From positions 62,001 to 126,000 of the forward strand of contig JAANBB010000054.1 in assembly GCA_014621425.1 (NCBI GenBank): 64,000 bases of DNA, given 5' to 3'. Made by a program: the position numbers and the translations under genes. Below the pieces are notes generated by a model. That model worked only from the letters and a program-made list of their open reading frames with translations, was not told the origin of the DNA and ran no database searches. Below, piece after piece: positions 58,305 to 64,000 of this stretch (positions within the stretch are counted from its first letter, which is position 1; each line of letters begins with the position of its first letter). The stretch is from Cylindrodendrum hubeiense. Taxonomy: Eukaryota > Ascomycota > Sordariomycetes > Hypocreales > Nectriaceae.

Positions 58305-59882
58305 AGTGTTCAGGTCTTTGGAAAGGTTTGAGAAGCGTTTCGAACAATCAGGAGCAAACTGTGCTGGTTTTCGTGGCTGCTTCTTTGTAGGGTTGGCGAT
58401 TGCGGGGACGCATCTGATAACCCCGCTCGGCGGAAATGCGGAAATACGGAATGGTCAGCCTCAATCACGTCAGAGTTTAAACATGCACAAGACAGCCTCT
58501 GAACACCAAGATTAGATAGAACCTATCTCGTTGCTTGATAGGCTAATCGGGAAGCGCATTTAGCCATAACCGGGCGGTCTACTCGCGCAGAGTGGTGACG
58601 GAACAGAATCAGCGTAGTTTATTGTCGGGTTTGAGTAGATGCTGCTTGATCACATACTACTAGCTAGGGCCTATTTTTATTGATACTACCATCATTCGTA
58701 TGGAGAAAATGGGATTCGTGCTTTCCACCATCTTTTACCCCGAATGCTCTCTCGAGTGTGATTCTGACGGTATTGACGTGGGGTTCGAGGCAGATTACTG
58801 TATGACGATTGTGCAGGGCTGTTCCTCTGCTATTGTTTCTAGTAAAATTGCCCAAGCTGCCAACTATGTCGTCGCCGTCACTTTTTTAGGGAAGCTCTGC
58901 TGTATTCAGAAGTCGGGGAGCAGGCGACGGACTTATTCTTGTTATCTCAAGGTGCAATCCTGGTAACAACCCTCATGGTGTTGGCCGTGACGTCAGATTG
59001 GTTAACAATCAAGCTAGTAGTGCCAGAAATTCCGGCAATGAGAATATACAAGTCGGAGATTCAAGTAGTTCAGAGTGTGCCCAAGACGAGAACACAAGGC
59101 GAAGAACAACGGGTCCGCAAAGGGCCAAGTTCCTCCAAGTACGGTACTCCCACTAACGCCGAAGGCGCGCTAGAAGGATATGGACAAGACTTCCAGGGTC
59201 TTGCTAGGAGGTTTACAGGATTCAAACTTCACGATATTTCCTAATTAGGAGAAGATGAAATCCAGTGCTGCTTTAGGATGTTGAACCCCATGGTAGACCC
59301 GCCCTCAGCCTGTAGCAGCGCAAAGGCTCATTTAGACAACGGGTTCCAATTGCTATAGGTGCCCCAACAAGGCAAACAGGATGTCAGTGGCACGTGTCTC
59401 GTGTTCATCCCTTTCCAGGATACTGCCACTACGTTACAAATTGAAAGATTGAAGCTTCAAGCCGGGCCATATAAGTGGGTATCCGCCCGTTCTCGACGTT
59501 TCACCCTCGTTTTAGGGAACGAAACACAGGGAAGGGAAATGGCGGTTCGCAGCCGCTATGACACGACAGCACGGCAATTACGGCAATGATAGAATTGTTT
59601 ACGGATTCCCCCCACTTGCGGTAGACCGAAGCACCTAACCCGACACCGCCGTCGAGTTTAATGTTCTCAAGCAGGGAATTAATAGGCGGAATAACTTCAA
59701 ACAACTTTCTACATCAAACCGAAGCACGGCGACAGCCTCCACGCTCGTTTTGGAGAAGTGAATGGGCCTCATTGAACTATGATATAAACATGCATTATCC
59801 TTCAAGAGCAGCGGAGGGAAGTGATAGTCAACACTGTCAAACATCTCACGATCCAAAACGTACCTCACCAAAGCAAATCAGA
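58305..59882. other. Intergenic, no gene recognised
   Basis: A 1.6-kb gap. Frames at 58700-58966 and 58939-59244 (+) lack recognisable features and splice partners. Confidence 0.45.
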
Positions 59883-60840
59883 ATGCGCGTATCCGCCACC
59901 TTGAGCCTTCTGGCTTTGCTAGAAGCAGTCAGCTGCCAGAGCATTATTGGTTTCGGTCCCGCCTTCTCGCTCGGCCCAACAAACTCATGGATTCGCGAGG
60001 CAACGACGACATTAGTGCTACCCAAGGTCCCGAGCCCTCAACTAGATCGCTTGGCTCTCTGGCCAGGCATGGGTACCAGTGGCGGCGATCTTATCCAAGC
60101 ACTCGCTGTTTCCTTCTCGGACCCCAATGCGTACGCGACTTGGAATAATTAATTAGATATCTTCAGATCACTAATTCACGAGTAGTAACTGCGGCGCGAC
60201 CGCTGGCCAGTGGTGTGTGTGGGCCAGCACTCTGCAAGGTATTATTGTCGCATCGAGCTTTTGGATTAAAGTTGAGACTAACTGGGACAGATGGTACACA
60301 ACTTGGAGGCACACAGGTTCCTGCATCCGCTGGTGATGAGGTGACCATGCACTGTAAGCCGAGCCCGAATGACGGTTTTCATGCTCCCCAATCGCTTACC
60401 ACTTCTCTAGACAAGTACAACGACTCTACCGGAAAGTATGACCAGACTGCAGCTCTCAATGGCAAAGTTGTGTCGACTCTGTCAACTTGTGAGTATTTTA
60501 AGTGAATCAATTTTCTCAATTCGCTTAACTGATATCATCCAGCCTCTGGAAATGCTCAAGGATGGGGTACCGCGGTCGAATGCCAGGACGATGCTTGCGT
60601 CGGTACTGTGGTTGCTCACAGTAAGTTCATCCTCTCGCTCACACTCACATGAAATGAAAGCTGACTGTCAAAGAATACACTGATACCACCATCATCCTGA
60701 ACGCAATTGATACAACATTCAAGGATACTCTGGTCCTCACTGAGGCTACTTCATCCGGATTTTCCACCACAGATGGCGGAAAGACGTGGACGGTGGATAC
60801 GATCAACATTCAGGCCCATACCTACGACGTCACCAGTTAA
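59883..60840 (+). CDS. Small secreted protein of unknown function, 228 aa
   Basis: Six exons with consistent fungal splice sites: 59883-60130, 60186-60238, 60291-60353, 60411-60488, 60543-60620 and 60674-60840; the sum is divisible by three. The signal peptide is MRVSATLSLLALLEAVSC. The mature protein is rich in Thr, Gly and Trp and predicted all-beta: LDRLALWPGMGTSGGDLIQA, NCGATAGQWCVWASTLQDG, SAGDEVTMHYKYNDSTGKYD, NAQGWGTAVECQDDACVGT, and GKTWTVDTINIQAHTYDV. The layout (paired strands, Ala-Gly-Asp then a beta hairpin) reminds me of concanavalin A-like/eqolisin-type secreted folds, but I see no definite catalytic Gln-Glu pair and assign no function. Four Cys could form two disulfides. Confidence 0.75.
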
Positions 60841-61313
60841 ATATCGATGACACCAACAAGCTTCAATAGGGAAACATTGCATCTATGGAGTATATAAATC
60901 GTGTACAGTACATACAAAAGACCACAGCCGATGGCCAATTAGGCTTCCTGTTTCAATTCACCAACTTACCGTTCCAGTGGCGACTCAATTTTGCTCTTGT
61001 GTAAGCTTTCGACGCCGCCGGCCGAGTAAGCGGAACCGGGACCGGCTGCCGGATGTCTAGTGCGGAGATATTCAGCAAGGCTTGATCCAAACGAGGCCCC
61101 ATTTTTAAACCTCTTCGCGTGAAGCGGAAGATTTTCCAAAAGCGTCGAAGTTCAAGGCCCACTAAACCCACGTAATAATGTCACGGGATAGCGCCGCCGC
61201 TCGCCGCCGGGCAGATTCATTGTGCCATTTTGTATATTAAGAAAACGCCGTATCGCATCTTTCAATCCTAGGTAAATTCTTCAAATATTCACGCTTGATA
61301 CATAAAATAGAAA
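60841..61313. other. Intergenic, no gene recognised
   Basis: 3' flank of the secreted-protein gene and promoter of the HRI1-like gene. Nothing recognised. Confidence 0.5.
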
Positions 61314-62020
61314 ATGAAGGGACAAACTGTTGAACGCATTAGCATCCGGTGGCTGCCGGACGCAGCCATTGAGGACACCAGGACAGTTGCCCTCAATGTC
61401 GGCGGCTATTTTATCGACTTGCGCGTAACCAAAGAAGATCCTTCCATCCAATGGAGTCATGCCGGCGAATTGTCAATTCTCAAAGAGGAGCCATGTAAGT
61501 TTCTCCTACTTTACGAAAAGAAGGAACCGCTAACCCAATCCCTGCAGTTACGTGCCGATGGACACATATCATTGACTCGCTCGGTTTTACTGATCCAGAT
61601 GAGGCATCATTCACCAAGTTGCCGAATGGTGATGAACTTGAAGTCGGCGAGACGAAATGCCCCCACAAGAATGATGCCATGACCGCATATGAAGAAGTGT
61701 GGCGGGATGTGACCGCTCACGACAAGCCAGAAGAGCCATCGTGGATCCTACGCAGCACCGAAGGGAACACGTTTATCGGGAGGGTTGGAAACATCTACCA
61801 AGCCAACAGCCTAAGTGCCAGTGGGTTTTCCGCGAGAAGGGAAGATTTTGTCAAGGATGCGGGAGGTTGGAATGTCTCATTTGCTGCCGGTGACGCCGCC
61901 GCCATCCCCAGAGTGGCCGATGTCTTGAAAGAGCTCGGCGTGAACGCGAAGTGGTCGATTGGCGAAAAGGTTACGGTTGGAGGCCACGAATTCTCGATCA
62001 TTGCTATCGAGGAGAACTAG
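61314..62020 (+). CDS. HRI1-like protein
   Basis: Cytosolic protein of 217 residues resembling the fungal HRI1 family (yeast Hri1, which binds the casein kinase Hrr25). Exons 61314-61494 and 61548-62020 (sum divisible by three). Matching blocks: SIRWLPDAA near the N-terminus, VGGYFIDLRV, FTCRWTHIIDSLG, KLPNGDELEVGETKCPHKND, TAYEEVWRDV, and WILRSTEGNTFIGRVGNIYQ. The family adopts two lipocalin-like beta-barrels; the visible alternation of strands fits. The biochemical role is not established even in yeast. The assignment rests on recognised sequence blocks, not on a search. Confidence 0.75.
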
Positions 62021-62162
62021 ATGGTCACTGGCGGTTCGTTGCGGGTTGGTGCATTTTATAATATATTCGAGCAACATCAATTTAACGCTCGTGCTTTATA
62101 CTACATCTCCACCCCAGTGTCCAACCTAGAAGGCTCTCTCTCTTTCGATTTTCGCAGATAGA

Positions 62163-62627
62163 TCAAACCACGGGCGCAGTAGAAGTCGTCGCAGGTGCGG
62201 AAGAAGCCACCGCCGGTGTGTCAGGGAAGTCACCCACTGAGCTTGGCACCTGATACAAGACATGGTTCGTCTCTCCGTCTCCCTGCCCCATGGTGCAGCA
62301 TACTGAGCGAATTGCCTCCATGCCACTGGCAGCATCAAAGCAGCCATTGACTCTCCCTGCGTCCAAATAAACTGCTCCTCCGTTCCCGGAGCATCCCTCA
62401 CCATCGTAAGCCCAGCATGGTGCACTCGGCAGGTCGGTCAAAAAGACCGACGGGTAAGACAGGTGAAGAGGAGCGGACACTGCAATTGCATCGCCGTTGG
62501 TGTTGTCCTGATTCACCTGGTTGAGGATGCCCTCGCTGCAGCTGGGTCCATTGAAAAAGTCCACGTTCAGACCGTTGACGGGCAGAAGAGTGGCGAGGAA
62601 GGCCAAAGTGAATAGGGTAGCGTGCAT
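62163..62627 (-). CDS. Small secreted cysteine-containing protein, 154 aa
   Basis: Single exon. The signal peptide is MHATLFTLAFLATLLPVNG. The mature part has six Cys (CSEG, PCWAYDGEGC, NGCFD, SVCC), likely three disulfides, followed by a Ser/Thr/Ala/Pro-rich tail (TPAVASSAPATTSTAPVV) with no clear GPI signal. The size, secretion signal and even Cys count are those of fungal candidate effectors or wall proteins. No family recognised. A TATAAAA on the minus strand (62815-62809) lies about 180 bases upstream. Confidence 0.75.
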   Translation of the reverse strand: MHATLFTLAFLATLLPVNGLNVDFFNGPSCSEGILNQVNQDNTNGDAIAVSAPLHLSYPSVFLTDLPSAPCWAYDGEGCSGNGGAVYLDAGRVNGCFDAASGMEAIRSVCCTMGQGDGETNHVLYQVPSSVGDFPDTPAVASSAPATTSTAPVV

Positions 62628-64000
62628 CGTGAATAAGGTTTGAAACTATTCAGCTGCTATTAGCGATCTCCCAGGGAGTTAGAACTAGCACAGAAACTCA
62701 CTGGTAGTTTGAATGGGGGTTTGAAAGATGATGGATTGCTGGGGCAGTAGACTTCAAGGTGTTATGAATTGGTGCTGGTTATGTATTCAAGGACGAGTAT
62801 GTTGTGGGTTTTATAGCCGCTTCCCATGATAGAAGATGGTTCCTTCGATCATTCATCCGTAGTTCTACACGACGGTTTTCCCCTCGAAGTGGAATTAGGA
62901 TTGGACTGAGCGCGAAGGAGCGGTCGTGAAACTCGTATTCTCACCCACGAACGCCAGGCCCAGGAATGAAGGGTGGGGTCTCTCTGGGGTCCCTTGCTTC
63001 GAAGTCGGCCGCCAGCCGCAATCCTCTTCAGGAACGTTATTGTCTACCGCCACCTATCTTACAGCTCGATTCAGGAAACTAAGTACGTGAGAAGTCGCCG
63101 CCCGGTAGTCGGAATCACCATATTCACTACAGTATCTCCATCAATAAGCATGGTTTATTACAATTTTTGGACACTCATGTGACAATACTGTACAATCATA
63201 ATATTAAAATAATATTCTAGGACATAGAGAGAAACAAAGTAAATAATATGTACGGGTGTTTGAGACATAGAATAGAGCGACGCTGATCTCGTCTAGACTC
63301 AGCTTAGGGCTACCAATATTTAGTTCTTGTGCATCGACATACGATCCTGTCGGCCTACCCGGGCAGTGCACGGTTTCGTTTCACATTTCAGAAGGTTGCA
63401 CATGCGCGCTACTGCATCACAAAGAACTGAGTAATCGGATTGACCACTACCACCACAGCGCTGGGAATGGCATATTCCAGGCCACTCAAGGCCTATCGCC
63501 TTCCACGTGCTCATAGACGAGTTTCCTCGGCCGTATGTTCTATTAAATTGTAGGATTCTGGTCTGTGCACGCGTGTGGGATCTTGCATTCGCTCCTTCGT
63601 AAATGAAGCCATTGTCGCGCGTTGTAACATTAAACATCCTGCGAACCCTTCTTCTGATTCGATCATCGATTGACTACACGACAGGATTCCAAGCCCTGCT
63701 TTTTTTTAGATGAAGGTGCCGTTAAAGGAAGCAAGAAGTCTAAATTCGGTGTTGCCATGTATTGAACCAACGTCATTCTCCACACCCCGCTACACGACGA
63801 CGCAAAAAGCGGATAATCCCGCCCAGGGTCAAGTCAGTGGACAGATATTTAAATCAGTGGTATCCCAAAAGGGAAGGAGATGGAGCACTGTTCAGTTATC
63901 TACCTTACCTAGCCTCTGCGGTCTTGACAAGATGACTCCTTGGCGAACGGCTCTCATGAACGTAGCCTTTTGTAGGAACATGGCAAGCTTTGAGATTAAA
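62628..64000. other. Intergenic to right edge, no gene recognised
   Basis: AT-rich around 63180-63260. A minus-strand frame at 63320-63637 has no family features. The last 100 bases read like leader sequence before a gene beyond the edge, but no start can be fixed. Confidence 0.45.

Overview
The window is nuclear DNA of a filamentous ascomycete (Pezizomycotina, perhaps Sordariomycetes; the class is a guess from the gene families). Genes are split by short introns of about 50-90 bases with GT(A/R)AGT-like donors and CTAAC-like branch sites. The content is typical accessory fungal repertoire: Zn2Cys6 and bZIP regulators, MFS, APC and NCS1 transporters, a P450, a PTH11/rhodopsin-type membrane protein, a LaeA-like methyltransferase and several secreted enzymes. 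I modelled 27 complete genes, one gene cut by the left edge, one clear pseudogene relic and one coding-like stretch I could not resolve.

Layout. 1-6 kb: edge fragment, PAP2 lipid phosphatase with a probable frameshift, LaeA/UMTA-like methyltransferase, GPI-anchored Ala/Ser-rich wall protein. 8-19 kb: sugar transporter (-), cytosolic GH3 beta-glucosidase (+), Zn2Cys6 regulator (-), mitochondrial D-lactate dehydrogenase (+). 19-26 kb: unknown 258-aa protein, nitrilase relic, acetolactate-synthase-like ThDP enzyme, amino acid/choline-type permease. 27-34 kb: PTH11-like protein, GNAT acetyltransferase, P450. 34-51.5 kb: bZIP factor, old yellow enzyme (OYE), DHA2 drug-type MFS, alpha/beta hydrolase, PuuE-like cyclic amide hydrolase, Zn2Cys6 regulator, NCS1 permease, amidase. 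52-64 kb: GH93-like exo-arabinanase, type B carboxylesterase, omega/Ecm4-type GST, two secreted proteins, HRI1-like protein.

Two apparent regulons stand out. (1) The motif CGG-N7-CCG occurs three times between the sugar transporter and the beta-glucosidase and three times in the 265-bp promoter shared by the adjacent Zn2Cys6 gene and the D-lactate dehydrogenase. This suggests a self-regulated disaccharide uptake and hydrolysis module. (2) A stricter motif, TCGG-N11-CCGA, occurs once in each of four promoter regions: OYE/MFS, PuuE-like hydrolase, Zn2Cys6/NCS1 and amidase. This ties a 36.9-51.4 kb block into one putative N-heterocycle catabolic cluster: import (NCS1), ene-reduction (OYE), ring opening (PuuE-like/cyclic imide hydrolase) and deamidation (amidase). 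A cyclic imide such as maleimide/succinimide, or a ring like those of nicotinate catabolism, would fit; the substrate is inferred, not shown.

Intron models for most genes were checked by requiring the summed exon length to be divisible by three; unresolved ends are stated in each entry.
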